A DNA stretch of 6,290 bases from Prevotellaceae bacterium (GTDB taxonomy: Bacteria > Bacteroidota > Bacteroidia > Bacteroidales > UBA932), in assembly GCA_031259935.1 (NCBI GenBank), contig JAIRKV010000257.1, positions 1 through 6,290 on the forward strand. Direction: 5' to 3'. The translations under genes were made by a program, and so were the position numbers. The stretch's first letter is position 1; every line of letters starts with the position of its first letter. The notes beneath the pieces were generated by a model that worked only from the letters and a program-made list of their open reading frames with translations, was not told the origin of the DNA and did not search any database. Below, in pieces: positions 1 to 6,290 of the stretch.

Positions 1-72
1 CCCAAAGAAATATTATATTTTGCTATAAATATCTAATTATAAATAAATTAATGTAACATAAAAATATTTTTG

Positions 73-94
73 CCGCACAATTACCGCACAAATA
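73..94. repeat. Tandem 11-bp direct repeat
   Basis: Two copies, CCGCACAATTA (73-83) and CCGCACAAATA (84-94), lie end to end and match at 10 of 11 bases. They stand out as a GC-rich island in very AT-rich DNA. An 11-base period puts both copies on about the same face of the helix, which is typical of sites for a protein binding as adjacent monomers. An arm-type site for an integrase, or an operator or iteron-like site for a gene to the left, are possibilities. The bound protein cannot be named from this window. Confidence 0.55.
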
Positions 95-131
95 CAAAAA
101 AGAGAAGGAAATTTTCCAGTTTCACAAGGAT

Positions 132-161
132 AAGTATTTTTTTATTATGCAATACTTTTTT
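132..161 (+). terminator. Possible weak hairpin terminator
   Basis: AAGTATT (132-138) and AATACTT (151-157) form a 7-bp inverted repeat with a 12-base loop, and a run of T follows directly to about 161. The shape resembles an intrinsic terminator for a rightward transcript. However, the stem has only one G-C pair and T runs are common here, so this may be chance. Confidence 0.2.
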
Positions 162-213
162 TCAAAAATATTTTTTTTGTTGTTGTTATCCGTCTGATTT
201 TCAGTAAAATATT

Positions 214-226
214 ATTAACTGTTAAT
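214..226. repeat. Perfect 13-nt inverted repeat (6-1-6)
   Basis: ATTAAC (214-219) and GTTAAT (221-226) are perfect reverse complements around a single T at 220. The symmetry continues outwards imperfectly: two more matching pairs after one mismatch, then another two after a second mismatch. It has the same arm and centre lengths as the dyad at 783-795 but a different sequence. It could be a small dimer-binding site, but AT-rich DNA makes such dyads easily by chance. Confidence 0.3.
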
Positions 227-775
227 TATTTTGTTTCTCAAATAAATTTTATGTAAAAACACAACGTATTGATTTTTAATGTATTACGTTACGATTATCG
301 GTATTTTTGTTATGTTTTTTGATTGAAAATCGTTGTGAATAATCATTTTTTAAAGTTTCTGTAAAAAAAAATATTATGCAGTTTATTAAGATTATATTAC
401 TGTTTCGCAGAGAGAAGAGTTCCCTTACTCTGATTTTTGAAAAAAAATCGAGTTTTTGCAGCGTTTTTTAACTGCCTGTTTAACGTTGAACTTCGTGCTG
501 CCCGCTCTTTTTTTCCGCCTTGACATTATTCCCTGTGCGCCGTTTTCGCTAATGTAACAGCCTTTATATCAACGTTTTTTTTGAATTATCGGGGACAATT
601 TCTGTGCTATGTTTGAATATTATTTCAATTCTGCGCCTATCAACCCGACTTCTGACCCTGCAACTAACTCGCTCAAAGTGTTTTAAGGGTGTAATTTGAT
701 AAAAAAACGGTCAAATATTCAATGCAAATATAATACTATTTTTTCATTTTAATTCTATGAAGTTCAATTTGTTGA

Positions 776-783
776 TAACTTTG
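776..783 (+). promoter_or_regulatory. Candidate Bacteroidetes -7 promoter box
   Basis: TAACTTTG at 776-783 is an exact match to the Bacteroidetes -7 consensus TAnnTTTG. It would start a transcript near 790, about 50 bases before the ATG at 841. That fits the view that the first gene begins at 841 and not at the upstream ATG at 757. No TTG-type -33 element sits at the expected 19-21 base spacing, and other chance matches to the box occur in the leader (65-72, 302-309, 608-615). The assignment is therefore tentative. Confidence 0.3.
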
Positions 784-795
784 GGTATCATACCC
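783..795. promoter_or_regulatory. Perfect palindrome over the likely transcription start; possible operator
   Basis: GGGTATCATACCC is a perfect 6-1-6 inverted repeat. It is one of the few GC-containing dyads in the region and overlaps the last base of the candidate -7 box. Two 9-bp direct repeats TTTGTTGAT (768-776 and 799-807) flank it almost symmetrically, 31 bases (about three helical turns) apart. A repressor or activator bound here would sit over the start of the morphogenesis transcript. This is inference from symmetry and position only. Confidence 0.35.
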
Positions 796-840
796 ATTTT
801 TGTTGATTTTTTTGCTGTTTTTTTGCAGAAAAACAAGGAA

Positions 841-1260
841 ATGGCTTACAAAAAAATATCAAAATTAAAGCGTCAAGCGGCTGAAAATATGCTACATACG
901 GGACGCACGTGGCGTGAAATCTCATTAACGACAGGTATTTCAATGAGAAATATCGCTATAATGAGTAAAAAAATAAAAGAAAATGAAACGGAAGCGTTAA
1001 ATATGATTGAAGAAATGAAAACAACAGATTATAAAGGTATTCAATTAATTATGAAAGACAGGTTAATCGAAATTATATCTAACATGGAAGATGATATTTC
1101 GAGGATAAAGGCAATAGAAAAAAAAGTTAAGGTACTTGAAACATTAACAAAAATTTGTTTGAATATCAACGAAATAAGCGACGACAGAGACGCAAAGCCT
1201 GCAAATAATTATTTCAATCAGTTTATAAAAAATTTGAAAAATGAAAAAGACGAAAGCTGA
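841..1260 (+). CDS. Terminase small subunit-like DNA-binding protein
   Basis: This is a 139-residue protein. Residues about 12-45 form a helix-turn-helix-like stretch, with a WREISLTTGIS core followed by a basic recognition-type helix. Residues about 48-115 are strongly helical and charged, suitable for oligomerisation, and the tail is polar and charged. This is the usual layout of phage terminase small subunits, which bind viral DNA and pass it to the ATPase large subunit for packaging. The reading frame is open back to an ATG at 757, but that 28-residue extension is a hydrophobic stretch from T-rich DNA and overlaps a candidate promoter and palindrome. The ATG at 841 shares the 11-base context CAAGGAAATGG with the start at 1789, so I chose 841. 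The gene opens the operon and overlaps the next gene by 20 bases. A phage transcription regulator is the main alternative. The subunit role is inferred, as no large subunit is visible nearby. Confidence 0.55.
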   Translation: MAYKKISKLKRQAAENMLHTGRTWREISLTTGISMRNIAIMSKKIKENETEALNMIEEMKTTDYKGIQLIMKDRLIEIISNMEDDISRIKAIEKKVKVLETLTKICLNINEISDDRDAKPANNYFNQFIKNLKNEKDES

Positions 1261-1801
1261 TAAGATATGTTTTTTTGAAGATGATGGCGGCAAACGTATA
1301 TTGAAGTTATGCATTGATATCGACTTGTTGCAACATATTCTTGATGAAGAAACGAATTTTCGTGAAAATCATTTTGCTGAAACTTTGAAAATAACAGGTA
1401 ATAAATTTATTATTAAGCATATAGACGACCCTGTGTTTTTGCGGCTGTATTCTTATGCGTTAGACGGATTGACTGTAATTCTGCGCTCTCTGATAAGTTC
1501 GATTAAGTTTCCTGCTGTTTTTAGCACAAATAACAGAAGTTATGCGACTGTTGACAGCAGTGAAATTGATGTAAATACTTTGTTTGCTTTGTGTAGCATA
1601 ATAGAGAAGTATTTGACAATGAGGATTTTATGTGCATGGTATTTGCGTTGTAACTTGCAGCAGATATATGAACTGTGCAAAGCAGAACTTGACGAAACAG
1701 AGAGCAGTTTGAAAAATCTGCTGTCAAAAAAAACGGCAAGTATTCCTGTTTGTGAATTGAATTTAGGACTTGAAAGCGGGGCAAGGAAATGGTATCAGTA
1801 A
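1241..1801 (+). CDS. Small phage protein, possible connector/adaptor (paralogue 1)
   Basis: This is a 186-residue protein that I cannot assign to a named family. The first 25 residues contain a beta-prone stretch (ILKLCIDIDLL). A helical segment follows an Asp-Asp at 62-63 (to about 89), then a short strand with NNR at 97-99. A long helix begins at V111-N112 and carries W133-Y134, and a further helix spans about 139-163. There are no signal peptide, membrane segment or catalytic motifs, and it is fairly rich in cysteine. Its second half lines up with the next protein in motif order and spacing (NNR, VN, aromatic pair), so the two look like diverged duplicates. The start lies inside the end of the upstream gene with a 20-base overlap, and the stop overlaps the next gene by 13 bases, which implies coupled translation. 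Placement just before the portal suggests a virion neck or head-completion part, but this is inference from position. Confidence 0.6.
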   Translation: MKKTKADKICFFEDDGGKRILKLCIDIDLLQHILDEETNFRENHFAETLKITGNKFIIKHIDDPVFLRLYSYALDGLTVILRSLISSIKFPAVFSTNNRSYATVDSSEIDVNTLFALCSIIEKYLTMRILCAWYLRCNLQQIYELCKAELDETESSLKNLLSKKTASIPVCELNLGLESGARKWYQ

Positions 1802-2262
1802 GTAACGATATATTGACATTTGCTTACAGAACGAAGCAGATATTTTCACTTGTAAAACTTATAACGAGTTACAGAGCAAGAGATTTGGCAGATAAGGATG
1901 GCAACCTGGTTGGCGATACTCTAATGCTGACTGACGACGAGCGTGATTTGTTTGATTTGATTGTGAACAAAGCAGCGATGACTGTATGCGATGAACTTAT
2001 GAAGTTGAATGAAGGCGATAATCAAATGTTTATAATCGACAACAACAGATTGATATTTAACATTGTAAATCACAAAAAATACAATGTGAACGCTTTGCAG
2101 TCGTGTGATACTGCAATACTTGATTTGTTGAATACATCGTGCGTTCAGCAGTTTTATGATATTATCAATCAGACAGAGCAGTCTGAACTTTACAAAGTAA
2201 AATCAGTTGAGGCGGCTGCGGTGCTGCACGAAAGGGCTTATGAATTAAGAAAAATCAGATAA
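1789..2262 (+). CDS. Small phage protein, possible connector/adaptor (paralogue 2)
   Basis: This is a 157-residue, mostly helical protein of unknown function. An N-terminal helix (about 5-30) is followed by a loop with a KDGN turn, then TDDERDLFDLI (48-58) opening a helix to about 73. Next come a strand with NNR at 85-87, V100-N101 opening a long helix with the aromatic pair F122-Y123, and a charged C-terminal helix. This repeats the plan of the upstream protein. The layout also resembles small proteins I have seen beside portal and tail genes in Bacteroidales prophages, but I cannot name a family. The start ATG has the context CAAGGAAATGG, identical over 11 bases to the operon's first start. 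The stop codon shares one base with the portal start (TAATG). A neck adaptor acting with the portal is the most natural guess; it is not shown by any motif. Confidence 0.6.
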   Translation: MVSVSNDILTFAYRTKQIFSLVKLITSYRARDLADKDGNLVGDTLMLTDDERDLFDLIVNKAAMTVCDELMKLNEGDNQMFIIDNNRLIFNIVNHKKYNVNALQSCDTAILDLLNTSCVQQFYDIINQTEQSELYKVKSVEAAAVLHERAYELRKIR

Positions 2263-4343
2263 TGAAAAGCATAAATGAAACAGATATAAATGTAGCGAAG
2301 AGAATAAAGTCTAAAAAGCGCAACGACAGTGCTGCTGCTGCATATGATTTCAAAAACAAAGACAAGTCGAGGAACTTGCGACTTGTTCAAAAATGTGCTG
2401 CATACAGGAGCGCAATGTCGCAGTATCTCGCACGTATTCAGAGAAATAGAACGCTTTATCTTGGCAGGCAGTGGGAAGATATTATGTATGTGAACGGAAT
2501 AGCATACAGAGAGTTTGACGTATACAGACTGACAGGCAAAAATCCTATGAATATCAATTTGATACAGCCAAATGTGCGGAATATAATCGGGCAATGGCGC
2601 AAGGGCAAATATAAACCTGTTGTTTTTTCTCAAAACAGAGAGGGGCAGGAAGAAAGCGAAATGATGACTGTTGCATTGCAGAGTGTATTGAATTATAATA
2701 ACAGTCAAGACAGAGACGCCCGACTTTTTGAAAAATTTGCAATAACAGGAATGCCGATATACAAAGTTACACATGCTTACAATGACGAGTTAAATCGTTC
2801 TGTTGTGCGTTGCCGGGACGTAACGCCGTATTCGATAATAATAAATCCTGATGTGCGTGATATATTTGGTGAAGATATTAACTTTATAGCGGAGATACAC
2901 GATTACGATTACAATACGTTAATGAGTTTATATTCTGAATATGTGCCTTACAGCGTGATTAAAGAAATTACGAGGTTCAGAGATAAAGATGATTATTTGA
3001 GTTATTATAATACATTCACAACAGAATACATCGACAATCTTGACTGTTTAGTGAACAGTGTGTCATCAGGCAAAGCACGAGTGTTGGAAATATGGCAGTT
3101 AGAGGGTGAAATCAGGTACGAGATACACGACTATTTGAACGCAACGTGGGAAGTGATAAAGAAAGACGGGCTTGCTGCTGTTTTGGAAGAGAACAGATTA
3201 AGATTGGAAAAGAGCGGGCAGTATAAGATTATGTTTCCGCAAATTGACATAAGAGAATTTTATTACAGATTTTGGAAAGTATATCATATTTCGCTGTGTA
3301 ATTATGTAACGCTTTATGAGAGTGAAACGCCTTACGAGCATAATTCTCATCCTTATTCGATAATGTGCTATCCTGCCATCGACGGAAATATTTTTGGAAT
3401 AGTAGAAAATCTTATCGACCTGCAAAAACTTGCAAGCAGGAACATAATGCTAAACGACATGCTTATAAGTACGTCGGCAAAGAATTTGCTTGTTGTTCCG
3501 AAGAATACACGAGAGGCTTCTGATATAACGCTTAAACAGATTGCAGAGCAGTGGGCGAAGCCTGACGGAGTGATAGAGTTAGCGATTGACGCAACGCATC
3601 AGTTACCGCATCAGATAAGCATAACGCCGCAGGCGAGTATAGGTATAAATAATGCTATACAGCAGACTATTGATTTGATACGTGAAATATCAGGTGTAAA
3701 GGACAGTATACTTGGCAATGCGCCTAATTCGGGCGTGTCGGGGACGCTGTATGCACAGGAAACGCTGAATGCAAGTTTGAATACGCTTGATTACATTGAC
3801 AGTTTTTCTACGTTCATAGAGCGCACACATGCAAAGATAATAAAACTGATAAAGCAGTACTGGACGGAAAAACAGTATATCAGTATCGGGGCTGAAAGTC
3901 TTGGGTCTTCGCATGTTTATGATCCTGAAAAGATACGTAATTTCGAGTTTAACAACGTAATTGCAAAAGGAGAAAACAATCCTGTGTTGCGCAATGAACT
4001 CGACAAGCAATTAACCGAATTGTTGATGCAGCAGTATATTTCGCTTGACATGCTTTTAGACAACACGAGCATGCCTTACGCAGATAAATTGAAAAAACAG
4101 TTGGCAAAGTATCGTGAAGAATTGCAGAATGGAGAGATGCCTGTTGGTGCGCCGCAATGGTTACTTGCCGAATATCAAAACATACAGCAGCAGATGCCGC
4201 CTCAAAGCGCAGAGGAGCAGGCATTGACAGGGGATTATTTGAAGCGGTGGAATGGCAATTTGATAACAGACGAGAAGTCGTTGAACAAGTTGGATAATGC
4301 GGAAGCGATGCAGGCTGAATTATTAAATCAGAGCAAAGTATGA
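2262..4343 (+). CDS. Phage portal protein (P22/crAss-like)
   Basis: This is a 693-residue protein, close in size to the P22 portal (about 725). A portal forms the dodecameric ring at one capsid vertex through which terminase pumps DNA and to which the tail attaches. Supporting features are a basic, flexible N-terminus (1-40) and a helical segment ending in the YLGRQW stretch (66-71). There follow NLIQPNVRNIIGQWRKGKYKP (from N99), which resembles the conserved entry to the portal body, and VTPYSIIINPDVRD (187-200). The helical ENLIDLQKLASRN (from about 382) and NSGVSGT (489-495) plus a long helix match the stem/crown-side elements of this family. The C-terminal part (NVIAKGENNPVLRNEL from 565, then MLLDNTSMPYADKLKK) resembles Bacteroidetes phage portals, and a Gln-rich tail follows (639-648). 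The start overlaps the previous stop by one base and the stop overlaps the next start by four. There is no frameshift and the gene appears complete. Confidence 0.85.
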   Translation: MKSINETDINVAKRIKSKKRNDSAAAAYDFKNKDKSRNLRLVQKCAAYRSAMSQYLARIQRNRTLYLGRQWEDIMYVNGIAYREFDVYRLTGKNPMNINLIQPNVRNIIGQWRKGKYKPVVFSQNREGQEESEMMTVALQSVLNYNNSQDRDARLFEKFAITGMPIYKVTHAYNDELNRSVVRCRDVTPYSIIINPDVRDIFGEDINFIAEIHDYDYNTLMSLYSEYVPYSVIKEITRFRDKDDYLSYYNTFTTEYIDNLDCLVNSVSSGKARVLEIWQLEGEIRYEIHDYLNATWEVIKKDGLAAVLEENRLRLEKSGQYKIMFPQIDIREFYYRFWKVYHISLCNYVTLYESETPYEHNSHPYSIMCYPAIDGNIFGIVENLIDLQKLASRNIMLNDMLISTSAKNLLVVPKNTREASDITLKQIAEQWAKPDGVIELAIDATHQLPHQISITPQASIGINNAIQQTIDLIREISGVKDSILGNAPNSGVSGTLYAQETLNASLNTLDYIDSFSTFIERTHAKIIKLIKQYWTEKQYISIGAESLGSSHVYDPEKIRNFEFNNVIAKGENNPVLRNELDKQLTELLMQQYISLDMLLDNTSMPYADKLKKQLAKYREELQNGEMPVGAPQWLLAEYQNIQQQMPPQSAEEQALTGDYLKRWNGNLITDEKSLNKLDNAEAMQAELLNQSKV

Positions 4344-6290
4344 AAGTAATCTGGTATGAAAAGGGGACTAACGCTCAAAAGCAGGTAGTTTATCAGAGCG
4401 AAAGCAAGGCGGCTGACGTACAGATAGCGCAGTTGAACAATGTGTTATTGATAAGGGACGGTGACAAAATAGCCAAATGCATGTTTGATACAGTAGAAAA
4501 TAAATATAAGGCTTCGATAAGCGACCTGCCTGCGCTGCCTCTAATTAAAATTGATATTACTGATGATTTTGTTAAGAGCAAGGAAGGAATTAGTGGACGT
4601 TTAGATATTGATTCATCTCAAAAATCAACTATTTATGAAAATGGCGTTCCTGTTATATGTAACAATCAAGATTATAGTATAAGTACAGCGATGAATACAT
4701 TTAGAGACTGGACAGGTTTATTTTCTACTGGTGTTGGTATTACTGGTTTATATCATTATTATATCACTAATGCATCATATAAGTCTGAAACGGTTGAAAC
4801 ATGGAAAAAAATGATTGCGGGAAAATATAAATTATTAACGGAAAAAAAACCAAAATATTATTCAGGGTATGTATTTTTGTCTTATGCTTTTGAACTGTTT
4901 GATGGGAGCATAACTAAACCTGCGCCGCCAAGAATGTTTTTGCTTGGTGATAACTATAACAAGGACATGATTTGGATATACAAAATTGATTGTAATGAGC
5001 CAGGTAATAGTAGTTGGTTTAGTATGTTGTGTTATTTTAATAATCATCATGTTTCAGCTGTTGAAAATAATATTCCCGAGAACAAATTAAAGGTGTCGCA
5101 AATAAAGGTAAAATTTAGCGAACTTGATTTGAAGTTTGATAAAGACATAATAAAGAGTGTAATAGTATATTGTAGTAAACCTGTAAATGTTTACGATTTT
5201 GAAAAGTTAGAACTGGAATATTTGCATTTTGTATTAGGCGAAACAATGGGTGGAGCGGGCGATGATAATAATTATGATAATGGTTTACCTATGGGTAAAA
5301 CAGGATATGTATATAGCGGAGATGAGGCGTCAGGATTAAGCGATAATTATAAGGGCAGATATAGTCTTGCACTTGACAAGGAATTTGAAAAAGAAGGATT
5401 GATTCCCACAAGATTTAAAGAAAATGTCATTAATTCGGTCGTTCTTTACAAAGTAGAAAAGTTTTATACAGGTGAAAGTAAAGATTTGGAGCGCATATTG
5501 GATTTGTCAGGAATAGAGGCAAACGAGAATATTACTGTTGACGCTTCGGGTTGGTATAATACGAGCGGTGAGATGTTTGTGTATAATCAACGGTTGCATT
5601 TATTTAATTACAGACAGGAGTTTAAGTTTGATTACGCTATTCCTTATTCATGGAAATATCAAATTAATCCTCCAACGTTTGATTGGTATATTCCGCCTCT
5701 GTTTATGTCGAAATATAGGCACGTGCTCGTATATGCTACTGTAAATGTAATTATAAAAACAGAGGCGGAATATGTTAATGTTATATTTATAGATCTCCCA
5801 ACATACGTCAGAACAATGCGTTCGACTGGAGAGGTTGTGTCCTTTATTTTGCCTAAATACACAGCCTTTCCAGACATGAGGGCAGAGAAAATTGATTTTT
5901 ATTTTAGATATGTTAATTCTATTAATAGCGATGTTATTTTTTATCATGCGACACAGAATTTAATTCCGAGCAAGATAATGAATGTGGCTTATTCGGCTAA
6001 TATGAACAACGATGATATGTACAGCGTATTGGAGTGTATTGAAATTAATAAGGATGATATACCCACACAGTCGAATTTGGTTTATTACAATAATACGAAT
6101 ATTATAGTAAGCGAGTTGAACAATCCGTTTTATTTTCCTGTGAGTCAGAGTTATCAGGCTGGGGCTGCGGCAGTTCAGTTGGCGGTGGCGCATGAGGAGA
6201 TAACGGCTTCGCAGGTAGGTCAGTTTCCTTTGTATGTATTTACCGAAGAAAGGATATTTGCGCTTGAAGCGGGCAGCGGCGAGACGCTTT
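4340..6290 (+). CDS. Large virion protein, beta-propeller / P22 gp10-like tail hub candidate (3' end outside window)
   Basis: The frame opens at an ATG overlapping the portal stop (ATGA) and stays open for 650 codons to the window edge, so the gene is partial at its 3' end. The N-terminus (about 23-64) reads like a first propeller blade: a NNVLLIRDGDKIAKCMF strand pair, a YKAS turn, then a Pro-rich exit (LPALP, 63-67). Residues 594-606 (NNPFYFPVSQSYQ) and 625-643 (QVGQFPLYVFTEERIFALE) match a motif pair I associate with large structural proteins of Bacteroidetes phages. These are often compared with the P22 gp10 tail hub/DNA-stabilisation protein. The middle (about 75-590) is rich in Tyr, Asn and Ile with beta character, and has a Gly/Asp/Asn loop at 303-315. 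I see no enzyme motif. The middle is more AT-rich than the ends, suggesting a faster-evolving or replaced segment. A role in the tail hub or a receptor-side structure is inferred from family resemblance and from its place after the portal. Confidence 0.65.
   Translation, partial: MKVIWYEKGTNAQKQVVYQSESKAADVQIAQLNNVLLIRDGDKIAKCMFDTVENKYKASISDLPALPLIKIDITDDFVKSKEGISGRLDIDSSQKSTIYENGVPVICNNQDYSISTAMNTFRDWTGLFSTGVGITGLYHYYITNASYKSETVETWKKMIAGKYKLLTEKKPKYYSGYVFLSYAFELFDGSITKPAPPRMFLLGDNYNKDMIWIYKIDCNEPGNSSWFSMLCYFNNHHVSAVENNIPENKLKVSQIKVKFSELDLKFDKDIIKSVIVYCSKPVNVYDFEKLELEYLHFVLGETMGGAGDDNNYDNGLPMGKTGYVYSGDEASGLSDNYKGRYSLALDKEFEKEGLIPTRFKENVINSVVLYKVEKFYTGESKDLERILDLSGIEANENITVDASGWYNTSGEMFVYNQRLHLFNYRQEFKFDYAIPYSWKYQINPPTFDWYIPPLFMSKYRHVLVYATVNVIIKTEAEYVNVIFIDLPTYVRTMRSTGEVVSFILPKYTAFPDMRAEKIDFYFRYVNSINSDVIFYHATQNLIPSKIMNVAYSANMNNDDMYSVLECIEINKDDIPTQSNLVYYNNTNIIVSELNNPFYFPVSQSYQAGAAAVQLAVAHEEITASQVGQFPLYVFTEERIFALEAGSGETL

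Larger units (their letters stand above)
1..756. other. AT-rich gene-free leader of the phage gene block
   Basis: No convincing coding region is visible on either strand. The first 470 bases are extremely AT-rich with many T runs. From about 471 to 686 the GC content rises clearly and the plus strand becomes rich in C and T. I see no tRNA, rRNA, insertion sequence or CRISPR-like repeat. The stretch contains a tandem 11-bp repeat (73-94), a 6-1-6 inverted repeat (214-226), and several weak hairpins (132-157, 416-431, 432-449). A gap this long is unusual in a compact phage genome. It may be a regulatory or early/late boundary region, a packaging or attachment region, or decayed sequence. Nothing in it decides between these. 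Confidence 0.6.

Noticed and set aside
263..300. Cluster of short dyads and repeats: AACGTA/TACGTT (263-290), TTACGTTACG (284-293), and CGATTATCG (292-300), considered as an origin or operator.
   Set aside because: Arms are only 4-6 bp with no regular spacing or repeated unit, so they are not distinguishable from chance.
416..449. Two adjacent small hairpins (AGAGT/ACTCT at 416-431 and GATTTTT/AAAAATC at 432-449) as a structured RNA or terminator.
   Set aside because: The stems are short and AT-rich, no proper T run follows the second stem directly, and such dyads are expected by chance in this sequence.
757..840. 28-residue hydrophobic N-terminal extension of the first gene, which could be read as a signal anchor.
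   Set aside because: The hydrophobic residues come from T-rich DNA, the stretch overlaps a candidate promoter and palindrome, and a membrane anchor makes no sense on a terminase-like DNA-binding protein.
1..840. tRNA, CRISPR array, insertion sequence ends or a diversity-generating template repeat in the leader.
   Set aside because: No T-loop/acceptor-stem pattern, no regularly spaced repeats, no terminal inverted repeats and no long near-duplicate of any coding segment were seen.
2238..2774. 178-residue open frame on the minus strand, plus shorter antisense frames of 62-106 residues within the portal gene.
   Set aside because: They lie fully opposite a well-supported portal gene, are rich in Cys, His, Tyr and Ile as expected of antisense readings, and show no recognisable domain.
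5538..5744. 68-residue plus-strand frame beginning MTLRVGIIRAV.
   Set aside because: It lies in a second frame inside the large virion gene with no start signal or recognisable motif; it is a shadow frame.
5648..5947. 99-residue minus-strand frame and others (4862-5050, 5960-6193) within the last gene.
   Set aside because: The plus frame opposite is continuous for 650 codons with family motifs at both ends. The minus frames have random-looking composition and no operon context.

Overview
The window looks like the start of the head-assembly (morphogenesis) block of a tailed phage or prophage from a member of the Bacteroidetes, probably the Bacteroidales. This rests on five points: low GC throughout (very low in the first 470 bases), no consistent Shine-Dalgarno sequences, tightly overlapping genes on one strand, a P22/crAss-like portal protein, and a downstream gene whose ends resemble a beta-propeller-type virion protein I associate with Bacteroidetes phages. 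The standard genetic code fits: TGA and TAA both end genes and no in-frame TAG is read through. No database search was possible, so family assignments come from recognised sequence features only.

Layout. Positions 1-840 are an unusually long stretch with no convincing gene. It holds a tandem 11-bp repeat near the left end (73-94), several short dyads, a block of higher GC at about 471-686, and a candidate promoter/operator just before the first gene. Five genes then run rightwards and all overlap: a terminase-small-subunit-like DNA-binding protein (841-1260), two small proteins that look like divergent tandem paralogues (1241-1801 and 1789-2262), the portal protein (2262-4343), and a long gene (4340 to beyond 6290) cut by the window edge. 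The overlaps are 20, 13, 1 and 4 bases, so the block is almost certainly one transcript with coupled translation.

How the genes work together. The first protein probably recognises viral DNA for packaging. The portal is the ring through which DNA enters and leaves the capsid. The two small proteins are plausibly connector or adaptor parts of the neck. The fifth protein is plausibly a tail-hub or DNA-stabilisation component in the manner of P22 gp10. A large terminase ATPase, scaffold/protease and major capsid protein should exist but are not in the window. I do not see a defence system, CRISPR array, tRNA, insertion sequence or other clearly new system. The best candidates for novelty are the two paralogous small proteins and the structured, gene-free leader.
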